A stretch of DNA of 64,000 bases from Elizabethkingia sp. YR214 (GTDB lineage Bacteria; Bacteroidota; Bacteroidia; Flavobacteriales; Weeksellaceae). Every line of letters starts with the position of its first letter. The first letter of the stretch is position 1. The position numbers were made by a program, and so were the translations under genes. The notes beneath the pieces were generated by a model. That model saw only the letters and a program-made list of their open reading frames with translations. It made no database searches and was not told the origin of the DNA. Positions 26,340 through 35,127 of this stretch are shown here, piece by piece. Location: NCBI RefSeq assembly GCF_003058195.1, contig NZ_QBUH01000004.1:248001-312000 (forward strand), written 5' to 3'.

Positions 26340-28343
26340 ATGAAATTAAACACTAAACTTTTTATAACCGCTCAGGTTGTAATAACTGCTGCAATGATGA
26401 ATGCACAAAGCGCTACTACTAAATTACCGGGAGATGCTACATTACCATCTACCAAGGCAAATTTAGAACAATTGGTTTCCTACGATAAAGGGAATTTCAA
26501 ATATAAGGTCGAAGATTATTTTGCACGGCCAAAAGCTTCACAATTTAAAATATCGCCAGATGGACAATTTTTGTCTTACAAAGAAAAAGATAACAACAAG
26601 AAGAATCACGTTTATGTTAAAGATCTGAAATCCGGAAAAATAACTAAGGCTATTGAAGAAAAAGAAGATCTGATTAAAAGTTATGGATGGTTAAGCAAAA
26701 ATCGTCTGTATTTTACTCAGGATAAGGGTGGAAATGAGAATATCCACTTATATGCAGCGGATACTGATGGTAAAAATCTTAAAGATCTTACACCATTTGA
26801 AGGTGTGAAGATAGGATTTGCAATGCCTGTAAAAGATACCGACTTTGTTGTGGTTACCATGAATAAAAACAACAAACAAATCTTTGAACCTTTCAAAATA
26901 AACTTTGTTACTGGTGAAACGACCCAACTACTGGAAAATAAAGACCCTAAGAATCCTATTAATGATTATATATTCGATAAAGACGGAAATCTTAGAGGAT
27001 ACACAATATTGGTAAACGGATTAACAACTCATACTTATTACAAAGATCTTCAGACAGGAAAATTCAATCTTCTGAAAAAAGCTGACTGGTCGGATACATT
27101 CTATATTACCAGCTTCAATGAAAACTCTAAGAACAAAGATGAAGCCTATGTAGTAACTAATCTGGATGGTGATAAAACAAAAATTGTTTTATATGATCTG
27201 AAAAAAAATGCTGTGATTAAAGAAGTTTATTCTAATCCGGTATACGATGTGAGCTCTATAAGTCTTGCAGGTAAAAACAGAAATTATGAACTGGATTTTA
27301 TAAGCTATGAAGGAGAAAGAGAAGAGACTATACCGGTAAGTAAATTCTATAAAGAAGTACACAATCAGTTAAAATCTGAATTTGGAGATAAAGACTTTTC
27401 TGTAGTCTCTTCCGATGATAACAATAACAAACTTCTGGTTATTGTAAGCAGTGATAAGCTATATGGAACCTACTACGAATATGATACAAAAACTAAAAAG
27501 ACTAAACTTTTATATGATCTGATGCCTCAGTTGAAGCCTGAAGATATGGCTGAAATGAGACCTATTACTTTCAAAAGCCGGGACGGACTTACAATACATG
27601 GCTATATTACCTTGCCTAAGGCAGCATTGGAAGGTAAAAAAGTACCATTAGTTGTAAATCCTCATGGCGGTCCACAAGGAGTCCGTGATAGCTGGGGCTT
27701 CAATCCTGAAACACAATTGTTTGCCAGTCGTGGTTATGCTACATTACAGGTGAACTTCAGAATATCCGGAGGTTATGGAAAAAGCTTCCAGAAAACAGGA
27801 TATAAGCAAATTGGTAGAAAGGCAATGGATGATGTAGAAGATGGAGTAAAATATGCAATAGAACAAGGTTGGGCAGACAAAGATAAAATCGCTATCTACG
27901 GTGGAAGCCATGGTGGTTATGCTACATTAATGGGGCTTATAAAAACACCTGACCTTTATGCATGCGGTGTAGACTATGTAGGGGTTTCCAATATCTTTAC
28001 ATTCTTCGATTCGTTCCCGGAATACTGGAAACCTTACAAAGAAATGGTAAAACAAATCTGGTATGATCTGGATAATCCTGAAGAAGCTAAAATTGCTAAA
28101 GAGGTTTCTCCTGTATTCCAGATTGATAAGATAAAGAAACCATTGTTCGTAGTACAGGGAGCCAATGATCCGAGAGTAAACATTAATGAATCGGATCAGA
28201 TTGTAAAAGGTCTGCGGGCAAAAGGTTTTGATGTTCCGTATATGGTAAAATATGATGAAGGCCATGGATTTGGTAAAGAACCAAACAGAATTGAGCTTTA
28301 TACCTATATGCTGGGCTTCTTTGCAAAGAATTTTAATAAATAA
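26340..28343 (+). CDS. Prolyl oligopeptidase-family (S9) peptidase
   Basis: A 667-residue exported serine peptidase. The signal peptide (MKLNTKLFITAQVVITAAMMNAQ) precedes a beta-propeller (about 60-410), then the alpha/beta-hydrolase domain. Catalytic Ser523 lies in YGGSHGGY, Asp610 in GANDPRV, His642 in DEGHGF. The substrate class is short proline-containing or general oligopeptides, probably in the periplasm. It is monocistronic with its own terminator, and no clear promoter was found in the 114-nt spacer. S9 enzymes are common in Flavobacteriia. Confidence 0.93.
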   Translation: MKLNTKLFITAQVVITAAMMNAQSATTKLPGDATLPSTKANLEQLVSYDKGNFKYKVEDYFARPKASQFKISPDGQFLSYKEKDNNKKNHVYVKDLKSGKITKAIEEKEDLIKSYGWLSKNRLYFTQDKGGNENIHLYAADTDGKNLKDLTPFEGVKIGFAMPVKDTDFVVVTMNKNNKQIFEPFKINFVTGETTQLLENKDPKNPINDYIFDKDGNLRGYTILVNGLTTHTYYKDLQTGKFNLLKKADWSDTFYITSFNENSKNKDEAYVVTNLDGDKTKIVLYDLKKNAVIKEVYSNPVYDVSSISLAGKNRNYELDFISYEGEREETIPVSKFYKEVHNQLKSEFGDKDFSVVSSDDNNNKLLVIVSSDKLYGTYYEYDTKTKKTKLLYDLMPQLKPEDMAEMRPITFKSRDGLTIHGYITLPKAALEGKKVPLVVNPHGGPQGVRDSWGFNPETQLFASRGYATLQVNFRISGGYGKSFQKTGYKQIGRKAMDDVEDGVKYAIEQGWADKDKIAIYGGSHGGYATLMGLIKTPDLYACGVDYVGVSNIFTFFDSFPEYWKPYKEMVKQIWYDLDNPEEAKIAKEVSPVFQIDKIKKPLFVVQGANDPRVNINESDQIVKGLRAKGFDVPYMVKYDEGHGFGKEPNRIELYTYMLGFFAKNFNK

Positions 28344-28353
28344 ATCAATTAAT

Positions 28354-28387
28354 AAAGAAACGAAAAGTATCTGCTTTTCGTTTCTTT
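28354..28387 (+). terminator. Terminator of the S9 peptidase gene
   Basis: A perfect 14-bp stem (28354-28367 with 28374-28387) with a 6-nt loop. Confidence 0.85.
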
Positions 28388-28521
28388 GGTTATATGCCTC
28401 TGAATACAAGAATATAAAACAAAAACATACAAGATATTTTCACTGGAATTTAAACCTTTAAAAACAAGAAAATGAGTCTTACGTTTTTATATTACATTAG
28501 TCGTATCGGGAAATAAATTGT

Positions 28522-28529
28522 TATTTTTG
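28522..28529 (+). promoter_or_regulatory. -7 box TATTTTTG of the J-domain gene
   Basis: Exact match to TAnnTTTG, 16 nt before the GTG start; no -33 TTG at the expected distance. Confidence 0.55.
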
Positions 28530-28545
28530 CTTCACAATTCCCATT

Positions 28546-29193
28546 GTGAAGGACTATTACTACTTTCTCGGTATTTCTGTTGACGCTTCAGACGAAGACG
28601 TCAGGAAGGCTTATCGTAAATTATCTCTAAAGTACCATCCTGATAAAAGTGAGAACGATCCTTTTTTCGAAAATCGCTTTAGAGAAGTACAGGAAGCCTA
28701 CAATACACTAAGTGACGAGGATCGGCGCAGAACCTATGATCATCTTCTGAGTCTTGAACAGAAAAATGCGAAATCTAATCTGCCGCCACGCATAAAGTCT
28801 TTTCATGCGAACAAGATTCGTGTGGTAAAAGGAGAAGAAATTATTATTACCTGGCAGACTTTTGATGCTGATGTTGTGAAAATTCACCCCTTTGGACTGG
28901 AAAAGTCCTATGGTGAAAAGAAATTTATTGTCAATGATTTTGATACTGAAGGAAGGTTTCAGCTTATACTGAATGCGACAAATACCCTGCTGAATCAAAC
29001 AGTTGCAAATGGCATTACAATTACAGAGGTTTTTGAAGTAGAAAGAGAAGAATTTCCGGTAGCTGAAGAAAAAGCAGCTGAGGTAAGAAAAGCTACTGAA
29101 GAAGAAGAACAGCTTCCAATTTATATAAAATGGGGAATAGCAGCGGCAGCTGTTATTTTAGTGATCCTTTATTTACTGATGAAAAAGCATTAA
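28546..29193 (+). CDS. J-domain (DnaJ-like) protein with C-terminal membrane anchor
   Basis: A 215-residue protein starting at GTG 28546. The J-domain is residues about 1-65 with the HPD motif (YHPDKSEND) and the DRRRTYDHLL end. There is no Gly/Phe-rich or zinc domain, so it is a type III co-chaperone. A beta-rich middle (about 80-165) is followed by an acidic linker and a single C-terminal helix (about 194-213), so the protein is tail-anchored with the J-domain in the cytoplasm, probably recruiting DnaK to the membrane. Its stop overlaps the convergent cysteine-rich gene by 4 nt. Confidence 0.85.
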   Translation: MKDYYYFLGISVDASDEDVRKAYRKLSLKYHPDKSENDPFFENRFREVQEAYNTLSDEDRRRTYDHLLSLEQKNAKSNLPPRIKSFHANKIRVVKGEEIIITWQTFDADVVKIHPFGLEKSYGEKKFIVNDFDTEGRFQLILNATNTLLNQTVANGITITEVFEVEREEFPVAEEKAAEVRKATEEEEQLPIYIKWGIAAAAVILVILYLLMKKH

Positions 29194-29342
29194 GCCATTT
29201 TCAGACGGCCCGGGCACTTTTTGCAACGCTTTCCTTTTTTGAATTTTTTACAACATTTCTTCTTGTCACAGTACATTTCTTCGGTATGATTAAATGCTGG
29301 TGCTAGTGGAGCAACTCTGAAAGGGATGATGTTAGATTTCAT
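29190..29342 (-). CDS. Small cysteine-rich basic protein (50 residues), probable leaderless mRNA
   Basis: Start ATG at 29342, stop TAA at 29190-29192. Residues 25-44 read CDKKKCCKKFKKGKRCKKCP: Cys25, Cys30, Cys31, Cys40 and Cys43 in a CX4CCX8CXXC pattern with many Lys, which suggests a metal-binding (zinc or Fe-S) or nucleic-acid-binding micro-protein. The N-terminal 24 residues are hydrophobic-poor, so it is cytoplasmic. A consensus promoter lies 4 nt before the ATG. Its end overlaps the J-domain gene (convergent) by 4 nt. I do not recognise a named family, and the function is unknown. Confidence 0.75.
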   Translation of the reverse strand: MKSNIIPFRVAPLAPAFNHTEEMYCDKKKCCKKFKKGKRCKKCPGRLKMA

Positions 29343-29346
29343 GTTG

Positions 29347-29377
29347 CAAATATAAATTAATTTAGAATAAGTACAAA
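29347..29377 (-). promoter_or_regulatory. Consensus promoter of the cysteine-rich gene
   Basis: TTTG (29374-29377), a 19-nt spacer and TATATTTG (29347-29354): full match to the Bacteroidota consensus. The -7 box ends 4 nt before the ATG, so transcription should begin at or very near the start codon. Confidence 0.78.
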
Positions 29378-29386
29378 TAAAAATAG

Positions 29387-29950
29387 CTATTTAAGTACCT
29401 GTTCTTTAATATGATTTATATCTGCATTTTGGATATAAGTAATTAAACCCGGATAAAACCAGTGATAATTGTAGCCACCGCGTTTCATCTCTTCGATAGC
29501 CTGATCTTTGCTCCAATTCTGAAAAATAATGCGGTACATAGCTATCGTAACTCCGGTTCTGTCACTTCCATGTGCACAATGTACCACAATAGGCTTAGGA
29601 GCTGTTTTTAGTATTCTTAAAGCTTCAATTATGTCTTTATCCGACATCTGTGAGGCTTTCATCGGAACACTATACAATTTGCCTTTATATGTGCTTCCTG
29701 CTACAGCAATAAGATCTTTGTGCTGACGTCTCAGATCCAGGATAGATGCCATCTGTTTTTCCTGGAAAAAGTGAAAGCCCGCATTATCGGGCTTTTCACT
29801 TCTATAAATGCTGTCGTTAACTTTATGCAGATTGTGAAAAGGCTTTTCTGTAACTTTTGTTGCCCAGTTTTCAGGTCGTGGACCTTTCAAACTTCTGGAA
29901 GTACAAGCCATTGTACTAAATGCTAAAACTATAACGATTGTTTTTTTCAT
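29387..29950 (-). CDS. Dual-specificity/tyrosine phosphatase-like lipoprotein
   Basis: A 187-residue protein with an N-terminal lipobox (TMAC) and the phosphatase signature HCAHGSDRTG, giving Cys125 and Arg131 of the CX5R loop. A general acid Asp may lie in the upstream loop, and I did not assign it. As a lipoprotein it would act in the periplasm or on the outer membrane. It starts 5 nt after the TonB receptor's stop and is the last gene of the dapF-mltG-receptor operon. Inositol-phosphate or protein phosphatase activity cannot be distinguished. Confidence 0.85.
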   Translation of the reverse strand: MKKTIVIVLAFSTMACTSRSLKGPRPENWATKVTEKPFHNLHKVNDSIYRSEKPDNAGFHFFQEKQMASILDLRRQHKDLIAVAGSTYKGKLYSVPMKASQMSDKDIIEALRILKTAPKPIVVHCAHGSDRTGVTIAMYRIIFQNWSKDQAIEEMKRGGYNYHWFYPGLITYIQNADINHIKEQVLK

Positions 29951-29955
29951 ATTTC

Positions 29956-32547
29956 TTACATTGGTCCGCCTTGCTCGTCACCACCATCATAATTGTTGTT
30001 GATGTCCTTTTTCTTTTTAGGCTGATCAACTTTCTCACCCTGTTTGAAGCGGTAAGACAAAGATATGGAAAACTGTCTTGGCTGCCACTGCATATAATTA
30101 CGTCTTGTGAAATCATCATTAAAGGTGAAAGACTCCATTCTTCTGGTATTAAATACATCCTGAATATTAAAAGTGATGGTACCATCACCGTTCCAGATTG
30201 TTTTAGAAGCTCCCAGATTAAGAGAATACATATCTGATCTGTTTTGACTAGCTGTTTTTTGTGCACCTCTGTATTGTCCCTGTAGCTGTACACTTAGGGT
30301 TTTGTCCAGTTTGAAAGTTGTATTCAGTCTCGCACGTGTAGAGAAGCCACTTCCAGTGAAGTCCATTGTTCCGATTTTAGCTTGTCCGGTGGTTTTGTCT
30401 ATGGTATTATAAGAAGCTATACCTGTGGTTTTATATCCAAACAAATCTAAGCTACCCATGAATTTTAACCATGATAATGGATCGTAAGTGAAATTAAGAT
30501 CCAAACCATAACGATCGCTGGTTCCAAGGTTTATAGGTTTGGTATAAAAAACATTTTGTCTCTCATCAGGTCTGTATACCAACATCTTATCATCGTCTGT
30601 CGTGCGACTGTAATACAGGGTAGGATTTACCGTAAATTTCTTTTTCTGAATGTTGTAACCAACTTCGAAGGAATCTACATAAGAAGGGTTAAGATCTATA
30701 TTTCCCTCAAAGATATTCTGATTGTTACTATAATTAGGGAAAGGTACCATGAAGAATGCCCTTGGTCTGTCTATCCTACGGGAGTAATTTACCAAAATCT
30801 GGTTATCCTTTGCCACATCATAGCTCAAGAATACACTAGGAAAAAGATTATTATAATTTTTGGTCTTATTAATATTGGAACCTGCAAGATTGCTATAATC
30901 GATTTTTACATTTGAAAGTTCATCTCTTAGTCCAAGTTGGTATCCGAAATTACCGACTTTACTTTTGAACTGAACATAGAAAGCATTAAAGATTTCCTGA
31001 TAACTCGTTGTATTATTATAACTTGGAATAAACTGATTATTTGCAGTAGTGTTTACAATATTGTTATAATCATTCTTGTTTGCATCCAGTCGGTAACCAG
31101 CTTCTAATTTAGAATTTTCACCAATTGGTAATTCATAATCGGCTTTACCAATAATAGATTTTGTTACAGATCTTCTTTCAGTATTATCGTGGCTTACTAA
31201 AGCAGAATCTAATATTTCGGTGATATCAGAGTAATTATTACTGCGATTTCTTTGTACACTTAGTGCTAAGGATAGATTGTGTCCGTTGGTATTAAATTTA
31301 TGATCTAATCCTAAATCTCCCTGAAAAGCAAGGTTATTACTCCTTCCAACAGAGGTTCTGGTACCTATTGAATTCATGAAATTCCATTGGCGGGAATTAA
31401 GATCATATCTGTAGAAATCATTGTAGGTATTTAAAGGTTCTCTGTTATCACCTTCAAAAGTCCTTACTACACCGGATAGACTTAAAGATGTTTTATCCGA
31501 AATATCGTAAACAAAACCTCCGGTTACATTATAGTTATTATTATAGGTTTTGTTATTAGAATTTTGTGACTGATACGAAAGTATATCTTTAGGCTGCTCA
31601 GTTTGGGTTGAAGGAATAACCGGAAGAACAATATTGTTATAGGTTGTTTCCGTTTCATTTTTACCTTTACTTTCAGTATAGCCACCGCCACCATTTAGAA
31701 ACCAGGTCCAGTTGTTTTTTCTCCAGCTTAAATTGGCATTTAATGCGGTCCTTGGCATATAACCTAAAGTTCCGGTAACACTACCATTGAAACCAACTTT
31801 TTTGTTTTTCTTAAGGATAATATTTAAGATACCCGATGTACCCGATGCTTCAAATTTAGAAGAAGGGTTTGTAATCACTTCTATTTTTTCAATCTGGTCA
31901 GCAGGAATACTTTGTAAAGCATTCGCACCATCGTCAATACCTAAAAGCGAAGACGGCTTACCATTGATTAAGAACTTCACATTGGTATTCCCTCTCATGG
32001 AAACCGTTCCGTCTGTATCTACAGATACTGATGGAACATTCGTTAGTATATCCTGTAATGTACCTCCTTTACTAATAAGGTCGGTTGATGGATCATATGT
32101 TTTTTTATCAAGCTCTACTTTGTATGGCTTAGATGCCGCAGCAGTAATTGTAACACCTTGTATGCTCTGAGTTTTACTGTCTACAGCTTCCTGACCCTTT
32201 AAAGCTTCTATCTGAACACTACCAATGTTTCCGGCAGCAGTTATTGTTTTTTCAATCTGAAATGTTTTAAACCCTGGAGTTTCTACCTGTAAAGAGTAAG
32301 TTCCGGGAGTAAGATTAAGAGAGTAGTTTCCTTTATCATCCGTCATACTGCCATCAGATAATGCATTATTTGTCTTATTAGCAAATGTAATAGAAGCATA
32401 AGGAACAGCAGCACCATTTTTATCAGTTATTTTTCCGGATACAGCTACTTTTTGTTGTTGAGCAAAGGCGAAAGCAGCCGCACTAAATGCGAGCGTTAAG
32501 CCCAATGTTCGGGTTACGATTCTCTGTTTGATTTCAGTTTTTATCAT
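29956..32547 (-). CDS. TonB-dependent outer membrane receptor-like beta-barrel protein
   Basis: An 863-residue outer-membrane protein with signal peptide, an N-terminal carboxypeptidase-regulatory-like domain (GKITDKNGAAVPYASITF, about 37-115), a plug-like segment (about 140-245: LQDILTNVPSVSVDTDGTVSMRG split in two motifs) and a large C-terminal barrel, typical of the OMP_b-brl_3 group. Family members import or sense substrates, none known here. Its ATG overlaps the mltG stop by one base (TAATG), so the two are coupled. A Gly/Asp-rich tail ends the protein. Confidence 0.88.
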   Translation of the reverse strand: MIKTEIKQRIVTRTLGLTLAFSAAAFAFAQQQKVAVSGKITDKNGAAVPYASITFANKTNNALSDGSMTDDKGNYSLNLTPGTYSLQVETPGFKTFQIEKTITAAGNIGSVQIEALKGQEAVDSKTQSIQGVTITAAASKPYKVELDKKTYDPSTDLISKGGTLQDILTNVPSVSVDTDGTVSMRGNTNVKFLINGKPSSLLGIDDGANALQSIPADQIEKIEVITNPSSKFEASGTSGILNIILKKNKKVGFNGSVTGTLGYMPRTALNANLSWRKNNWTWFLNGGGGYTESKGKNETETTYNNIVLPVIPSTQTEQPKDILSYQSQNSNNKTYNNNYNVTGGFVYDISDKTSLSLSGVVRTFEGDNREPLNTYNDFYRYDLNSRQWNFMNSIGTRTSVGRSNNLAFQGDLGLDHKFNTNGHNLSLALSVQRNRSNNYSDITEILDSALVSHDNTERRSVTKSIIGKADYELPIGENSKLEAGYRLDANKNDYNNIVNTTANNQFIPSYNNTTSYQEIFNAFYVQFKSKVGNFGYQLGLRDELSNVKIDYSNLAGSNINKTKNYNNLFPSVFLSYDVAKDNQILVNYSRRIDRPRAFFMVPFPNYSNNQNIFEGNIDLNPSYVDSFEVGYNIQKKKFTVNPTLYYSRTTDDDKMLVYRPDERQNVFYTKPINLGTSDRYGLDLNFTYDPLSWLKFMGSLDLFGYKTTGIASYNTIDKTTGQAKIGTMDFTGSGFSTRARLNTTFKLDKTLSVQLQGQYRGAQKTASQNRSDMYSLNLGASKTIWNGDGTITFNIQDVFNTRRMESFTFNDDFTRRNYMQWQPRQFSISLSYRFKQGEKVDQPKKKKDINNNYDGGDEQGGPM

Positions 32548-33572
32548 TATTTAATTTCTTTTTTATTCAGCCAGTCCTGATAAATCTTGGCATTCTGAAC
32601 ATGCTCATCAGGACTATTGGTGAATTTATGCAAGCCCGGCCTGGAAGGATCGGCTACCATAAATATATAGTCATTGCTTTCTGCATTCAGAACATTTTCT
32701 ACCGAAGATTTGTTTACCAGGCAAATAGGACCTGGCGGGATACCTATATTTTTATAGGTGTTATAAGGAGAGTCTACAGTAAGATCTTTGTAGTAAACTC
32801 TTTTAATTGATTTAGTGAAATTGGCATCTTTGTTTATAGCATAGATTACCGTTGGATCACTTTGTAATTTCATTCCTTTGCGGTAACGGTTCAGATATAA
32901 ACCCGCAATTCTTTTTTGCTCGTCAGGTTTTCCACCGGATTCTTTCTGAACAATAGAGGCTAATGCATAAACCTGAGTACGGCTAAGGCCTAAATTCTTT
33001 TCTTTTGCAAGATTCTCAGGAGTCCAGAAGTCATTATATAGACTTTCAAATTTTTTGAAAAAGTCTTCAGGTGTTACAGTCCAGTAAAAATTGTAGGTAT
33101 CTGAGAAAAAATAAGGCTTCAAATCTTCAGCGTTGTTCAATCCTTTCTGGCGGGCAATTACATTAAATGCCTTTACAAAAGTCAAAGAGTCAGCCTCCGT
33201 TTTTCGGGATACACGACCAATCATCTGATATACATCATCAAAATCCTTTATCCTGAAAGTATTCTCGGTTTGCAACCCTGCTTTAATCATATTGATAAGC
33301 TGAGCATTGTCTGCACCTTCTTTAATTTCATAACGTCCGGCCTTTATCTTACTATCCAAGCCTTTGGATTTTGCAATTTGCGTAAAGCTTTCAATATCGC
33401 TTAGGTATGGCTTCAAGGAATCTGTTACCTGCTGGAATGTTGCATCGTGGGGTACCAGAATAAATCCGGACTTTTTCACATTGCTGCCATAATTCTTCTT
33501 ATAAAATTTCCAGCCGAAGAAGCCTGCTACCGAAATGATAGCAAGTGCTGCAATTAAAACTACTTTCTTCAT
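32547..33572 (-). CDS. mltG: Endolytic murein transglycosylase MltG
   Basis: A 341-residue inner-membrane enzyme that cleaves nascent glycan strands, ending their elongation. One N-terminal transmembrane helix (about 4-22), then a LysM-like domain and the YceG catalytic core. The catalytic Glu is about residue 211 in ASIVQKESGG, and the conserved SPYNTYKNIGIPPGPI motif is present. It lies 8 nt after dapF, which supplies meso-diaminopimelate for the same polymer. It overlaps the next gene by one base. Confidence 0.93.
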   Translation of the reverse strand: MKKVVLIAALAIISVAGFFGWKFYKKNYGSNVKKSGFILVPHDATFQQVTDSLKPYLSDIESFTQIAKSKGLDSKIKAGRYEIKEGADNAQLINMIKAGLQTENTFRIKDFDDVYQMIGRVSRKTEADSLTFVKAFNVIARQKGLNNAEDLKPYFFSDTYNFYWTVTPEDFFKKFESLYNDFWTPENLAKEKNLGLSRTQVYALASIVQKESGGKPDEQKRIAGLYLNRYRKGMKLQSDPTVIYAINKDANFTKSIKRVYYKDLTVDSPYNTYKNIGIPPGPICLVNKSSVENVLNAESNDYIFMVADPSRPGLHKFTNSPDEHVQNAKIYQDWLNKKEIK

Positions 33573-33580
33573 AATGGCTG

Positions 33581-34348
33581 TTATTTTACTTCTAAATTAC
33601 CCTTAAACACCTGCTTTGCAGGACCTTCTAACCATATATTACGGAAGCCCTTTTCAGCTTTTTCCGCATATACTTTCAATGTTCCCCCCAGAACTTTGAT
33701 ATGGACAGGTGTTTGATTATGATTTTGCATAAAAGTTAAAGCCGATGCTGTAACTCCTGTTCCACAACTGTAAGTTTCATCTTCTACACCTCTTTCGAAT
33801 GTTCTTACAAATAGTTCGTTTTCAGAAGTTTGGGTTACAAAGTTTACGTTGATGCCTTCTTTTTTGAAAGTATCATTATTTCTTATTTTTTTTCCTTCTA
33901 AATAAACGTCCATATTCTCTACATGTTCTACAAACGCTACATAGTGAGGAGATCCCGTATTCATTACCGTATATTCAGGGAAAGTATTAATATCTTCTAC
34001 ATCAATCATTTTTAATTTTACCAGATCTCCGTTTACTTCTGCTTCATGCAAGCCATCGATAGCCATAAAGCTTGTTTTATCTTCAAAAATCTTCAGGAAA
34101 TGGGCAAAAGAAACAAGACAACGGCCGCCATTACCACACATAGTACTTTCGTTACCATCTGCGTTGTAATATACCATCCGGAAATCGTATTGATCATCAT
34201 TTTCCAGAAGGATAAGGCCATCTCCTCCAATACCGAATCTTCTGTCGCAAAGTTGCGCTATAAGCGAAGTGCTTTTTGGGAAGGTAAGATCACGGTTGTC
34301 AACCATTACAAAATCATTCCCTGTTCCCTGATATTTATAAAATTCCAT
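33581..34348 (-). CDS. dapF: Diaminopimelate epimerase
   Basis: A 255-residue cytosolic enzyme interconverting LL- and meso-diaminopimelate for peptidoglycan and lysine. The two catalytic cysteines are Cys71 (MCGNGGRC) and Cys195 (YSCGTGVTA), and the start KYQGTGNDFVMVDN is family-typical. It leads the operon dapF-mltG-TonB receptor-phosphatase. Its promoter in the upstream 68 nt was not clear. Confidence 0.97.
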   Translation of the reverse strand: MEFYKYQGTGNDFVMVDNRDLTFPKSTSLIAQLCDRRFGIGGDGLILLENDDQYDFRMVYYNADGNESTMCGNGGRCLVSFAHFLKIFEDKTSFMAIDGLHEAEVNGDLVKLKMIDVEDINTFPEYTVMNTGSPHYVAFVEHVENMDVYLEGKKIRNNDTFKKEGINVNFVTQTSENELFVRTFERGVEDETYSCGTGVTASALTFMQNHNQTPVHIKVLGGTLKVYAEKAEKGFRNIWLEGPAKQVFKGNLEVK

Positions 34349-34415
34349 AAATGTTATATATAAAAATTGGTAGTTATAGTTTCAAATTAATAACGCGAAA
34401 TTAGTGAATAATTTA

Positions 34416-34452
34416 TACAAAAAACAGCCACATACTGTGGCTGTTTTTTGTA
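34416..34452 (-). terminator. Terminator of the Asn-rich lipoprotein gene
   Basis: A 17-bp stem (34416-34432 with 34436-34452) with T-rich ends, able to work on the minus strand between the lipoprotein gene and dapF. Confidence 0.85.
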
Positions 34453-34466
34453 TAAAAATATTTAAA

Positions 34467-35120
34467 TTATCTTCTTCCTCCGGTATTGGAATTGTTATTT
34501 CCATTACCCGATCTTTGTTCTGTAGATCCAGAATTTCTGAAACCATTATTGTTCATGTTATTATTAGAACGGGTTTCTACACGAGTTTCAGGGCGTGGCT
34601 GGTAATTGTTGTTATTTTGGAAACCATTGTCTCTTCTTCTGCCGTCATTATTTTCAGCTCTGTAACCTTGGTTATTGTTGTTACCATTTCCGTATTGGCT
34701 GTTTCGGAATCCATTATTGTTATTAGTATTACCCCAGCTGTTTCCTCTGTTATTGTTGTTGTTCCATGAATTGTTATTTCGGAATCCGTTATTTTGATCT
34801 CTTCCGGAAACAATTCTTTTCTCTACGTATATTTTTCTTCTGTTATTATTATAGAAGTATGGTCTTCCACCATCATAATAATAGGAAACACCTCTTCTGT
34901 AGTAGTAACCATCATTTCCCCAGTAGCCACCAGGACCATAATAATTATAGTTAGGACCACTGTAGTATACGTTATTCATATAATAACCTCCGTCATAATA
35001 TGGATTTCTATTATTGTTATAATATCCGTCATTGTATCCATATCCGTCTGTATATACACCACAGGAAGCTAAAGTTCCGATAGTGAAAAGGCTTAGTGCT
35101 ATTTTTGATAAAAGTTTCAT
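34467..35120 (-). CDS. Asn/Tyr/Gly-rich low-complexity lipoprotein
   Basis: A 217-residue lipoprotein (lipobox LASC). Residues about 20-95 are Tyr/Gly/Asn-rich (NYNYYGPGGYWGNDGYYY), and about 105-217 are Asn-rich with Arg. No catalytic motif is visible. Such proteins are probably surface-exposed and disordered; adhesion or a structural role is possible but not shown. Its GC pattern and repeated AAC/AAT codons create long open frames on the opposite strand that are not genes. pnuC is 7 nt upstream on the same strand, so the two may be cotranscribed. Confidence 0.75.
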   Translation of the reverse strand: MKLLSKIALSLFTIGTLASCGVYTDGYGYNDGYYNNNRNPYYDGGYYMNNVYYSGPNYNYYGPGGYWGNDGYYYRRGVSYYYDGGRPYFYNNNRRKIYVEKRIVSGRDQNNGFRNNNSWNNNNNRGNSWGNTNNNNGFRNSQYGNGNNNNQGYRAENNDGRRRDNGFQNNNNYQPRPETRVETRSNNNMNNNGFRNSGSTEQRSGNGNNNSNTGGRR

Positions 35121-35127
35121 GATGTGT

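Noticed and set aside
28252-28461. Plus-strand frame running off the end of the S9 peptidase gene
   Set aside because: It overlaps the true reading frame and the terminator hairpin; no promoter or family resemblance.
34404-35072. Long open frames on the plus strand opposite the Asn-rich lipoprotein (34404-34769 and 34794-35072)
   Set aside because: They mirror the AAC/AAT-rich codon bias of the minus-strand gene, have repetitive Val/Ile-rich composition and no start context.
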